A stretch of DNA of 64,000 bases from Sedimenticola_A sp040506425 (lineage in GTDB: Bacteria > Pseudomonadota > Gammaproteobacteria > Chromatiales > Chromatiaceae), in contig OZ245051.1 of the NCBI GenBank assembly GCA_965224515.1, positions 2,046,001 to 2,110,000 on the forward strand, given 5' to 3'. This document shows, piece by piece, positions 25,936 to 34,756 of this stretch (position 1 is the first letter of the stretch; every line of letters begins with the position of its first letter). Made by a program: the position numbers and the translations under genes. The notes beneath the pieces were generated by a model. It was not told the DNA's origin, searched no databases, and worked only from the letters and a program-made list of their open reading frames with translations.

Positions 25936-26211
25936 TCAGTTTCCGGGTTTTTCAGAATCAGCCATGATCTGCGCCGCCTGGGCAATTCGCCGGTCCAGTT
26001 CGGCATTGATCAGGCGCCTGGCCATAAGCTTGCGCTCCAGCTCACGAAGTCGCTGCCTGGTGGCTTCGAGTGTTTCCTCTACGGTTTTCTGTTCCGCTTC
26101 AAGCCCCTGCTTTTTCTGCACGAGCTCTTCCACCTGGGGTTGGGGTGCAGCAGCGACCAAGGAGGCGGCAGGCAGAATAAGGAAAATGCTGATCAGTTTG
26201 TATGGTGACAT
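25936..26211 (-). CDS. Small secreted coiled-coil protein
   Basis: I take the start at 26211 (MSPYKLISIFLILPAASLVAAA), because it gives a clean signal peptide; the frame stays open further upstream. The mature part of about 68 residues is almost entirely a charged coiled coil (VEELVQKKQGLEAEQKTVEE). It lies downstream of sthA on the same strand with a gap of 117 bases. The protein is unrecognised, probably periplasmic. Confidence 0.55.
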   Translation of the reverse strand: MSPYKLISIFLILPAASLVAAAPQPQVEELVQKKQGLEAEQKTVEETLEATRQRLRELERKLMARRLINAELDRRIAQAAQIMADSEKPGN

Positions 26212-26328
26212 GGCGCAGGCTCTTGGGATTCGGGGGAGGGAATTATAAACCCAAGTTCCGGTCGGCGTGTAGATCGAGTTCAAAGTGAGCGGGATCTGGC
26301 AGCCACCATGGGCAGCTGCCATCCCCTG

Positions 26329-27726
26329 TCAGAACAACCTGTTGAGCCCGTTCAGGGCGGCGACGCGATAGGCCTCGGCCATGGTGGGGTAGTTGAAGGT
26401 TGTCTCGGTAAAGTAGAGCAGACTGTTGGCACTCTCTTTCTGGGACATGATGGCCTGGCCGATGTGTATGATCTCGGCGGCGGTTTCCCCAAAGCAGTGG
26501 ATACCGAGGATCTCGAGGCTCTCCCGGTGGAAGAGAATCTTCAGCATGCCCACTGTGTGACCGGTGATCTGGGCGCGGGAAATGCTCTTGAACATGGCGT
26601 GTCCCACCTCGTAGGGTACCTGCTGTTCGGTGAGTTCGTGCTCGGTGCGTCCAATGGAACTGATCTCTGGGTTTGTGTAGATGCCTGTAGGGAACTCTTC
26701 GATCAGGCTCCAGTCACACTCACCTTTTGCGATGTGGGCACCAACGAACCTGCCCTGGTCGTAACTGGCGCTGGCCAGTCCTGGTGCGCCGACAACATCG
26801 CCCACTGCATAGATGTGTGGCAAAGAGGTCTGGTAGCTCTTGTCGATATTGATCTGTGCCCGCTTGTTCACCTCAACGCCTGCTGATTCCAATCCCATAT
26901 CGGCGGTGTTGCCAGAGCGGCCATTAGCCCATAAAAGCAGATCGGTTTTGAATTTTTTGCCCGATTTACAGTGCAGGACCACGCCATCCTCCATCGGCTC
27001 CACCCGCTCATACTCCTCGTTGTGGCGGATGACAACGCCCTGGTTGCGCAGGTGGTAGCTCAGGGCGTCGGTGATCTCGTCATCCAGAAATGAGAGCAGT
27101 CGGTCACGGGTGTTGACCAGGTTTACCTTGACGTCGAGATTGCAGAAGATGGATGCATACTCGCAACCGATCACGCCGGCGCCGTAGATGGTCAACGACT
27201 TGGGGGTATGCTCAAGGTTGAGCACCGTGTCACTGTCCAGAATGTGCGGATGGCTGAAATCGATATCGGGTGGATGGTAGGGGCTAGAGCCGGTGGCGAT
27301 GACAAAGTTGTCTGCCTTGTACAGCTCGGTACTGCTATCCGCGGCCTCCACCTCGATTGTTTGTGGATCGATAAAGCGTGCCCTGCCAAACAGAACATCA
27401 ACTCCGTTGCGAGCATAGTAACGGTAGCGGGTACTCACCTGCTCCTGGATGACCGAGTCGGCTGCCTTCAGCAGTTGGGGGTAGTCGATATTGATCTGTT
27501 CCAGGGTGTGGCTGAACAGCGGGTTTCGCTTATAGTCCGCCAGCATCTGAATGCTGTGGCGCAACGCCTTGCTGGGGATGGTGCCCCAATGGGTACAGCC
27601 GCCCCCCACCTGCTCGTGCATCTCCACTATGGCAACCCGGTGTCCGGACTTGGTGAGTTTCATGGCGGCGCCTTCGCCGCCCGGACCGCTGCCTATTACA
27701 ATGCTGTCGTAGTTTGTGCTGCTCAT
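26329..27726 (-). CDS. sthA: Soluble pyridine nucleotide transhydrogenase SthA
   Basis: The flavoprotein has 465 residues from the ATG at 27726. The frame is open for 67 more codons, but the family N-terminus (YDSIVIGSGPGGEGAAMKL) fixes the start. The segment GGCTHWGTIPSKALR has only one cysteine of the usual CxxxxC pair, as expected for Sth and unlike lipoamide dehydrogenase. The NAD(P) domain and C-terminal dimer domain are complete. It balances NADPH and NADH. It is divergent from copA. Confidence 0.92.
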   Translation of the reverse strand: MSSTNYDSIVIGSGPGGEGAAMKLTKSGHRVAIVEMHEQVGGGCTHWGTIPSKALRHSIQMLADYKRNPLFSHTLEQINIDYPQLLKAADSVIQEQVSTRYRYYARNGVDVLFGRARFIDPQTIEVEAADSSTELYKADNFVIATGSSPYHPPDIDFSHPHILDSDTVLNLEHTPKSLTIYGAGVIGCEYASIFCNLDVKVNLVNTRDRLLSFLDDEITDALSYHLRNQGVVIRHNEEYERVEPMEDGVVLHCKSGKKFKTDLLLWANGRSGNTADMGLESAGVEVNKRAQINIDKSYQTSLPHIYAVGDVVGAPGLASASYDQGRFVGAHIAKGECDWSLIEEFPTGIYTNPEISSIGRTEHELTEQQVPYEVGHAMFKSISRAQITGHTVGMLKILFHRESLEILGIHCFGETAAEIIHIGQAIMSQKESANSLLYFTETTFNYPTMAEAYRVAALNGLNRLF

Positions 27727-27951
27727 ATTGACCAACGGTGGTTTCGTGTTATAAGAATACTGCGTTGCAGCATATGAAAAACTAATAACGCAAAAGTATA
27801 CTCTTACGGGGTGCCGGTGACCAGCCGTTGGTTCCCGGCCCAATCGGCACACAGGGTGGATAAAGTGGTGCCATCCGGGGAGAATGGCTGCCTTTGAACA
27901 TACCCTGCCGTTTCGTAGTCGAAACACTATTGAGCCTGGGACCTTTGATAT

Positions 27952-30369
27952 ATGAGTGAGCCTGCCGCCGAGACTGCCTGTAACCTTGTTCTGCCCGTGG
28001 ATGGCATGACCTGCGCGGCCTGTTCAGCACGCCTGGAGAAAGTGCTCAGCAGGCAGCCGGGGGTGAGCGGGGCCCGGGTGAACCTTGCCGGCAACACGGC
28101 CAGCATTGATTACGAAAAGGGAGAGCTCACCGCCTCTGACCTGGCAACAGCGATTGCAAAGGCCGGTTTTTCCGTTCGCTCAGAGGTGATTGATCTTGAT
28201 ATCACCGGCATGACCTGCGCCGCCTGTTCCGCACGCCTTGAGAGAGTGCTGGGGAAACTGCCCGGTGTGGAAAGCGCTGCGGTCAACCTGGCTACCGAGC
28301 GGGCATCCATCACGGTGCCGGCGGGTGCCGTTCCCATTGAGTCACTGATTGGTGCCGTGAAAAAGGCAGGCTTTGAAGCCAGTCCGACAGTCACGGCAAA
28401 GGCTCAGCGCGAAATTCGGGAGCAGGAGAATCAGCGTCGCAGCAGGGCCGAATTGAACAAGTTGATAACGGCAGTGGTGCTGACCTTTCCCCTGGCCATG
28501 CCGATGCTCTTCATGCCCTTCGGCATGGACCTGATGCTGCCGCCCCTGTGGCAATTCCTGCTCGCCACGCCGGTGCAGTTCTGGATCGGCTGGAGATTTT
28601 ATGAAGGTGCATACAGATCCCTGCGCGGAGGAGCAGGCAACATGGATGTTCTGGTGGTATTGGGAACCACGGCCGCCTGGGCGTTGAGCAGTTGGGTGAC
28701 GTTTATCGGGGGTGCTGGTGGGGCACTCTATTTCGAAGGCTCGGCGATGGTTGTCACACTGGTGCTGTTCGGGAAGTGGATGGAGAGCAGGGCCAAGGGC
28801 AATGCCGCATCTGCCATTCATGCCCTGATGGATCTGCGCCCGGAAACGGCCAGGGTGGAGCGCGACGGCATGGTGATTGATATACCTGCCGAAAGCGTTG
28901 TTGAGCGTGAGATAGTCATTGTCAGGCCCGGTGAAAGGGTGCCCGTGGATGGACGCATTCTTGAGGGTGAGAGCCAGTTCGACGAATCACTGATTACCGG
29001 CGAGCCGATTCCTGTCGCCCGTGGTGTGGGCGAGGCGGTCACCGGAGCCTCGGTGAATGGCGATGGTCTGCTGAAGATAGAGGCAACCGCGGTGGGCGCG
29101 GAGTCCACTCTCTCCCGGATCATCAGGCTGGTGGAAGATGCCCAGGCCAGCAAGGCACCTGTTCAGCGGCTGGTGGATCAGATCTCTGCTGTTTTTGTGC
29201 CGGTGGTGGCGGTTATAGCCCTGCTGGTCTTTCTCGGCTGGTGGTTTATCGGCGCTGATCCTGAAACGGCTTTTGTTGCAGCCGTGTCGGTACTGGTGAT
29301 TGCCTGTCCCTGCGCCCTGGGCCTGGCTACGCCGACGGCGATCATGGTGGGTACAGGTATGGCGGCGCGATACGGTGTTTTGATCAAGGACGCCGAGGCC
29401 CTTGAGCAGGCGCACCGTGCGGACACCATCGTCTTTGACAAAACCGGCACCCTGACCAGGGGAAGACCCGGTGTAGAGCAGGTGTTTGCGAAAGATGGTG
29501 ATGAGCAGGCGTTGCTGCGACTGGTAGCCTCGGCACAGCAGGGCAGTGAACACCCCCTGGCAAAAGCTGTAATAAGGGAAAGCCGGGCGAGGGACCTTGC
29601 TCTGTCTGAAGTGAGCCGGTTTACCAATCGCCCCGGTCTTGGTTTCAGTGCCCAGGTTGAGGGTATCTCTCTGCTGGTGGGTAACCGGCGCCTGATGGAG
29701 ATGCAGGATGTGGATCTGGGGTCGTGGAGCGATCAGGCCGTCCAGCTTGAAAGCCGGGGGCATACCCTGATGTACGTTGCTGATCTGACGTCAGCACCCA
29801 ACCCCCTGGGATACATCTCCCTCAGTGACGCTGTGAGACCTGGTGCGGCAGATGCGGTGAACAGCCTGCACAGGCAGGGCCTGAATACAGTGATGCTGAC
29901 CGGTGACAACCGTCATGCGGCTGAGGCCATCGCCTCTGAGGTCGGTATTGAACGGGTGATTGCAGAGGTGCTCCCCGGGGATAAAGCGGAAGAGGTGGAA
30001 AAGCTTCGTAACGCCGGTAAGCGGGTGGTGATGATTGGGGACGGGATAAACGATGCCCCTGCACTGGCCGCTGCTGATATCGGCATGGCCATGGGCAGCG
30101 GTACCGACGTGGCCATGCACACGGCCGGTATTACCCTGATGCGGGGTGAGCCAGGTCTTGTGATCGATGCGCTCTCCATCTCAAATGCCACTTACAGCAA
30201 GATCAGACAGAACCTGTTCTGGGCACTGATATACAACGTGATTGCCATACCAATGGCGGCTTCCGGGCTGCTCAATCCGGTTATTGCAGGTGCAGCCATG
30301 GCGATGTCATCGGTCAGCGTGGTATCCAACTCGCTGCTGTTGAAGCGCTGGGGTAGACAAGACAGGTAA
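27952..30369 (+). CDS. copA: Copper-exporting P1B-type ATPase CopA
   Basis: The 805-residue protein begins with two heavy-metal domains, each with GMTCAACSARLE. Eight membrane helices follow, with the CPC ion site (ACPCALGLATPTA), the phosphorylation motif DKTGTLT, the TGE-type actuator motif (TGEPIPV) and GDGINDAPAL. These features define a Cu(I) exporter of the inner membrane. No CueR-type operator is obvious in the 225-base divergent region with sthA. A CopZ-like chaperone and Sco/PCuAC proteins are encoded 16-21 kb downstream. Confidence 0.95.
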   Translation: MSEPAAETACNLVLPVDGMTCAACSARLEKVLSRQPGVSGARVNLAGNTASIDYEKGELTASDLATAIAKAGFSVRSEVIDLDITGMTCAACSARLERVLGKLPGVESAAVNLATERASITVPAGAVPIESLIGAVKKAGFEASPTVTAKAQREIREQENQRRSRAELNKLITAVVLTFPLAMPMLFMPFGMDLMLPPLWQFLLATPVQFWIGWRFYEGAYRSLRGGAGNMDVLVVLGTTAAWALSSWVTFIGGAGGALYFEGSAMVVTLVLFGKWMESRAKGNAASAIHALMDLRPETARVERDGMVIDIPAESVVEREIVIVRPGERVPVDGRILEGESQFDESLITGEPIPVARGVGEAVTGASVNGDGLLKIEATAVGAESTLSRIIRLVEDAQASKAPVQRLVDQISAVFVPVVAVIALLVFLGWWFIGADPETAFVAAVSVLVIACPCALGLATPTAIMVGTGMAARYGVLIKDAEALEQAHRADTIVFDKTGTLTRGRPGVEQVFAKDGDEQALLRLVASAQQGSEHPLAKAVIRESRARDLALSEVSRFTNRPGLGFSAQVEGISLLVGNRRLMEMQDVDLGSWSDQAVQLESRGHTLMYVADLTSAPNPLGYISLSDAVRPGAADAVNSLHRQGLNTVMLTGDNRHAAEAIASEVGIERVIAEVLPGDKAEEVEKLRNAGKRVVMIGDGINDAPALAAADIGMAMGSGTDVAMHTAGITLMRGEPGLVIDALSISNATYSKIRQNLFWALIYNVIAIPMAASGLLNPVIAGAAMAMSSVSVVSNSLLLKRWGRQDR

Positions 30370-30537
30370 TCGCTGCATAAGGGTGTAAGGAAGGGTAGGC
30401 AAGTTTCAAAATCCATTTCGGATTATCCGCACGGCCCACCAGCGTGCGAATGGGGTGATCTGTTGCCTTTACATCGAATATGGTGTTATCTCTTCGCATC
30501 AAAATCCGCGGTCAATTTTGAATAGGGGTGCTGGTCA

Positions 30538-33114
30538 ATGCTACAGGCTCAAGGGCATAGAGAGTTCAGCTTTATTGACAGGGCTCGCGAGTTCCTGTTC
30601 GTCTCACTGCCTTTTGCCGTGATTTTTTCAGTAGCTGGAATTGCTCACTACTTCAGTGTTTATCAAACAGAGCGGATAACCTCCGAAACCCGCGAGCTGT
30701 TGAATGTGAGCCTGGCGCGCAGTGTATTGAACAATGAGCTGGCAGCCGTTATCACCGACCTGACCTTCCTGTCGGACTACTTTAAGACACAGGGTTTCGA
30801 TCAGGCAGGAATAATCAAGAAAAAAGATGTAACCGGGCTGCTGCTTGGGTTCAGCGCCAAGAAGCAGCTTTATGACCAGATACGCTTTCTGAATCCTGAT
30901 GGCAATGAGGTTGTGAGAGTCAATCTGAAAGACGGTGAGTCGAAAGCGGTTCCTGAATCGTTGCTTCAGAACAAAGCAGACCGATACTATTTTCGGGAGT
31001 CCATCGGCCTGGACAATAACGAACTCTATATCTCGCCCCTGGATCTCAATATGGAACAGGGTGAGATCGAGATGCCTTATAAACCTGTGATGCGTTTTGC
31101 CACTCCCGTCTACTCCAGGGATGGCACCAAGCGGGGAATCCTGGTTCTCAATTATCTAGGCAAAAGGGTTCTCGGCAGTTTTATCAGGGCCACTGCGAAT
31201 ATTGCAGATCATGTACATCTTTTAAATGCGAATGGTTACTGGCTGCACTCGCCCCAGACCAATGATGCCTGGGGGTTCATGCTGCCCCACAAACGCCGCT
31301 TCTCTGCTGAATATCCCCGCGCCTGGAAGGATATGAGTAATAATTCGGGGGCCGGGCAGTTTCGTACGGAATCTGGCCTTTTCTCCTTCGAAACGGTCAC
31401 CCCTTTGGCCGTCGCGTCACAGGCAGCTTCCAGTGTTGGGCTTTCCACCGAGACCAGCAGAAAGGGTGCTGGCCGCTGGGTTATTGCGTCACGTGTTGCC
31501 CCTCAGGATGATGCGCCGACTCCATGGGTCTTTGTGACCCGTAATCTGCCACTCTACCTGTTGATGTTGATCGTCCTGGTTGTCGGCTCATGGCTGCTCG
31601 CATCGACCCGCTTGAGGCACAGGCGGGCAGAGCTGGAAAGTGAATACGAGCGACGCTTCAGGCACACGCTGGAAAAGATGAAACTGGCTGCTGTATCGGT
31701 GGATAAGAAAGCCAGGCTGCGGTTTTGCAATCACTCCTTTCTGCAGCTGACAGGGTGGGAGCCGGAAGACGTATTAAACGGTGACTGGGTTTCGCGTTTT
31801 ATTGCACCTGAGCACCAGGAGGCGACGAGGCAGGCATTCAACTCGCTAGAGCAGGGGCAGGAGTTTCCCAAGCAGGTGGAGGACGAGGTGGTCACCCGGC
31901 TGGGAGATAGGCGACTCATATCCTGGCACAACACTTCGTTCTATGACTCAACCGGACAGATTGCCGGCATAACCGCCATTGGCGAGGATATCACTGAACG
32001 TAAACTGGCCGAGGCCAGGGTGCGGGAACTCTCGCAGGCGGTGGAGCAGAGTCCGAGTATCGTCATGTTGACCGACAAGAACGGCCGCATCGAGTACGTC
32101 AATCCCAAGTTTACCGATGTGACGGGCTACACCCCGGAAGAGGTGCAGGGCCGTAATCCCAGCATTCTCAAGTCGGGTGAAATCTCACCCGAGGGCTACC
32201 AGTCTCTCTGGGAGAAGGTGCTGCAGGGGGAGGAGTGGCGAGGGGAGTTCCACAATCGCCGGAAGAACGGAGAACTCTACTGGGAGTCCGCCTCCATATC
32301 GGCATTGCGCGGAGAGGATGGTGAAATTACCAATTACGTGGCGGTGAAAGAGGATATCACCGAACGCAAACGGATGGAGGCGGAGATCGAAGAGCACCAC
32401 AAGGAGATGGCCCGTCACCAGGCCCTGGCAGCGATGGGACGGATGGCTGGCATGATCGCCCATGACCTCAGGAATCCTTTGTCATCGGTGAAGATGGGTA
32501 TGCAGATCCTGGGGCGCCAGACGGACGCTGAACGTCGGGAACTGGCGGAGATCGGCATGGGCCAGATTCTCTACATGGAGAACATCCTCTCCGACATGCT
32601 CGCCTATGCCCGCCCGGAAGCGGTAAAGTCTGATTGGATAGACATGCGCAAACTGCTGGAAAGTATCATGAGCGGTATGCAGGGTCGGTTGGACGAAGCG
32701 GACGTAGTGCCCGTGATCAAGGTTGAGGCCGGCCTGCCCACGGTTCCGGCGGATCCGGACAAACTGCGTCGCCTTTTCAGCAACCTGGTCTCCAACGCCC
32801 TTCAGTCCCTGGAGGAGAAGGGTGGTGATCAACGCCGTCTGGAGATCGATGCGACCATCAACCTGAACGACTCGGGCACCAGTGTAAAGGTGGTGATCTG
32901 TGACAACGGCAAGGGGCTCGAGGGTGTTGATACCGAAAAGCTGTTTGAGCCCTTCTTTACTACCCGTGCCCAGGGTACCGGCCTGGGGCTCGCCATTGTC
33001 CGTCAGATCGTGGATCAACACAGGGGCACTATTGATCTGTCACAGCGCGGGAATGGCGATACCTGTGCTACTGTTGTGCTCCCAACTGTACCGGCCGATA
33101 CACCGACCAAATGA
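30538..33114 (+). CDS. Membrane sensor histidine kinase with Cache-like and PAS domains
   Basis: In this 858-residue kinase, two membrane helices (about 20-40 and 340-360) frame a large periplasmic sensor of Cache type. At least two PAS domains (about 375-495 and 500-620) follow, ending with TERK motifs. The HisKA region has the phospho-acceptor at about His642 (IAHDLRNPLSSV), and the HATPase has N, G1 and G2 boxes (CDNGKGLEG, GTGLGLAIV). It lies 126 bases before a sigma-54-activating response regulator, so the two form a two-component system. The periplasmic domain suggests an external signal. Confidence 0.9.
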   Translation: MLQAQGHREFSFIDRAREFLFVSLPFAVIFSVAGIAHYFSVYQTERITSETRELLNVSLARSVLNNELAAVITDLTFLSDYFKTQGFDQAGIIKKKDVTGLLLGFSAKKQLYDQIRFLNPDGNEVVRVNLKDGESKAVPESLLQNKADRYYFRESIGLDNNELYISPLDLNMEQGEIEMPYKPVMRFATPVYSRDGTKRGILVLNYLGKRVLGSFIRATANIADHVHLLNANGYWLHSPQTNDAWGFMLPHKRRFSAEYPRAWKDMSNNSGAGQFRTESGLFSFETVTPLAVASQAASSVGLSTETSRKGAGRWVIASRVAPQDDAPTPWVFVTRNLPLYLLMLIVLVVGSWLLASTRLRHRRAELESEYERRFRHTLEKMKLAAVSVDKKARLRFCNHSFLQLTGWEPEDVLNGDWVSRFIAPEHQEATRQAFNSLEQGQEFPKQVEDEVVTRLGDRRLISWHNTSFYDSTGQIAGITAIGEDITERKLAEARVRELSQAVEQSPSIVMLTDKNGRIEYVNPKFTDVTGYTPEEVQGRNPSILKSGEISPEGYQSLWEKVLQGEEWRGEFHNRRKNGELYWESASISALRGEDGEITNYVAVKEDITERKRMEAEIEEHHKEMARHQALAAMGRMAGMIAHDLRNPLSSVKMGMQILGRQTDAERRELAEIGMGQILYMENILSDMLAYARPEAVKSDWIDMRKLLESIMSGMQGRLDEADVVPVIKVEAGLPTVPADPDKLRRLFSNLVSNALQSLEEKGGDQRRLEIDATINLNDSGTSVKVVICDNGKGLEGVDTEKLFEPFFTTRAQGTGLGLAIVRQIVDQHRGTIDLSQRGNGDTCATVVLPTVPADTPTK

Positions 33115-33179
33115 GTAAGACGCAGATTCGCCCCCCCAACGACCGCACTTTTTCTGCCTGCCGGGATGGTGGATCAAGC

Positions 33180-33195
33180 TGGCACATAATGTGCG
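33180..33195 (+). promoter_or_regulatory. Sigma-54-type promoter upstream of the response regulator
   Basis: TGGCACATAATGTGCG has the invariant GG (33181-33182) and GC (33193-33194) ten bases apart, with full TGGCAC. Only one of the preferred TTGC bases differs. Transcription would start near 33206, 35 bases before the regulator ATG, implying autoregulation or amplification. Confidence 0.6.
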
Positions 33196-33240
33196 TGCCC
33201 AATTGGCTGACTGTCCGGAACCCCGAGGTACGAGAGGACT

Positions 33241-34599
33241 ATGCCTAGAATTCTAATCGTTGACGATGATGTGGCCGGTGGCCGCACTCTGCAGTTGCAT
33301 CTCTCAGCCCAGGAGCACGAGGTGGTACTGGCCAACAGTGTCGATGAGGGATTGTCGGCGGCGGCCAGCCTGGAACCTGAACTGATCATTCTTGATATCC
33401 GTATGCCGGGTCGTTCGGGGCTTGAGGGCTTGCCTGATTTCAAGGCGAATCATCCCAGTGCACGAGTCATCATGATTACCGCTTTCCACGATATGGAGAG
33501 CACCATTGAGGCGATGCAGAAGGGGGCTGAGGACTATATTCACAAGCCCATCGATATCGATGAGCTGGACGCGGCGATCAATAAGATCATGCAGCGTAAC
33601 GGTGATGATAACCAGTACATCAGCGCAGCAGAGGTGCGCTCCGGTCCCCTCACCATGGTAGGACGTTCCCGTGCCATGAAAGAGGTTTTCAAGACCATTG
33701 GCCTGGTGGCGAAAAATCCCGCAACGGTTCTTATCACCGGTGAGTCCGGCACGGGCAAGGAACTGGTGGCCAGGGCCATCCATCGCAGTGGCGAGCACCC
33801 GGATGGTCCGTTTGTGGCGGTGAACTGTGCTGCCCTGGTTGAGAATCTGCTTGAATCGGACATGTTCGGCCATGAAAAAGGGGCCTTTACCGGAGCGGTC
33901 TCCCGTCAGCCGGGTAAATTTGCCCTCGCCCAGGACGGCACTATCTTCCTCGATGAGATCGGTGAACTCTCTCAGTCCATGCAGGCCAAGCTGTTGCGGG
34001 TGCTTCAGTACAAGGAGTTCACGCCCCTGGGCGCTAAAGAGGTGAAGACCACCAATGCGCGGGTCGTTGCGGCCACCAACGTGGACTTGTCTGCAAAGGT
34101 TGCCAATGGTGGCTTCAGGGAGGATCTCTATTATCGCCTGCAGGTTGTGACGATTCACCTGCCGCCGCTGCGTGAGCGCGCCGATGATATTACTGACCTG
34201 GTGCAGACCCTGTTGGGACGTATCAACAAGGAGTTGAACAGGGATGTGGACCACATCAGCAAGGATGTGTTGCGCTGCCTCGAAGAGTATCACTGGCCAG
34301 GTAATGTGCGGGAGCTGGAGAACATGTTGATGAAGGCCGTGGCGCTTTGCCACGGAGACACACTGACGTTGGACCTGGTGCCGCCTGAAATGGTATGCCA
34401 TGTACCGGAACCCGAGGCGCTGGACACCAGCCTGCTGAGCCTGGAAGAGATGGAACGCCTCCACGTGGCCAATATACTGAAAAAGGTGGATTGGCACCGT
34501 GGCAAGGCCTGCGAAATTCTCGGCATCTCCCGCCCCCGGTTGCGTCGCATGATTGAGCAGTTCGGCCTGCAGCCGCCTGTCGGTTCCGCAGACGACTGA
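33241..34599 (+). CDS. NtrC-family sigma-54-dependent response regulator
   Basis: The 452-residue protein has three parts: a receiver domain with phospho-acceptor Asp52 (LIILDIRMPG), an AAA+ ATPase with Walker A GESGTGKE (about 167-174) and the sigma-54 contact loop GAFTGA (214-219), and a C-terminal Fis-type helix-turn-helix (about 405-445). All residues needed to activate sigma-54 RNA polymerase are present. Its partner is the upstream kinase. Perfect sigma-54 promoters at 37989 and 48311, each with paired upstream palindromes, are its most likely targets. Confidence 0.93.
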   Translation: MPRILIVDDDVAGGRTLQLHLSAQEHEVVLANSVDEGLSAAASLEPELIILDIRMPGRSGLEGLPDFKANHPSARVIMITAFHDMESTIEAMQKGAEDYIHKPIDIDELDAAINKIMQRNGDDNQYISAAEVRSGPLTMVGRSRAMKEVFKTIGLVAKNPATVLITGESGTGKELVARAIHRSGEHPDGPFVAVNCAALVENLLESDMFGHEKGAFTGAVSRQPGKFALAQDGTIFLDEIGELSQSMQAKLLRVLQYKEFTPLGAKEVKTTNARVVAATNVDLSAKVANGGFREDLYYRLQVVTIHLPPLRERADDITDLVQTLLGRINKELNRDVDHISKDVLRCLEEYHWPGNVRELENMLMKAVALCHGDTLTLDLVPPEMVCHVPEPEALDTSLLSLEEMERLHVANILKKVDWHRGKACEILGISRPRLRRMIEQFGLQPPVGSADD

Positions 34600-34756
34600 T
34601 CCGCCCATTGGCGCTGAGCTTTTCCTGGCTATCGGAAAGCCGTCCTTTTTCAAGGGGTTTTAAGTGGTTGACCACTCATCCTGGTGTGCAACACTACAAC
34701 TCAGTATGGTGGGAGCGGATCAACAATATCCTTGCGAAAAAAGGTCGAATCCGGAC

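Noticed and set aside
34627..34642. GG-N10-GC pattern (TGGCTATCGGAAAGCC) before the cytochrome b/c fusion gene
   Set aside because: Only the invariant dinucleotides fit; the rest of both elements is poor and no enhancer-like palindrome lies upstream.
33304..34653. 449-codon minus-strand frame opposite the response regulator
   Set aside because: Overlaps a fully recognisable NtrC-type gene and shows no domain of its own.
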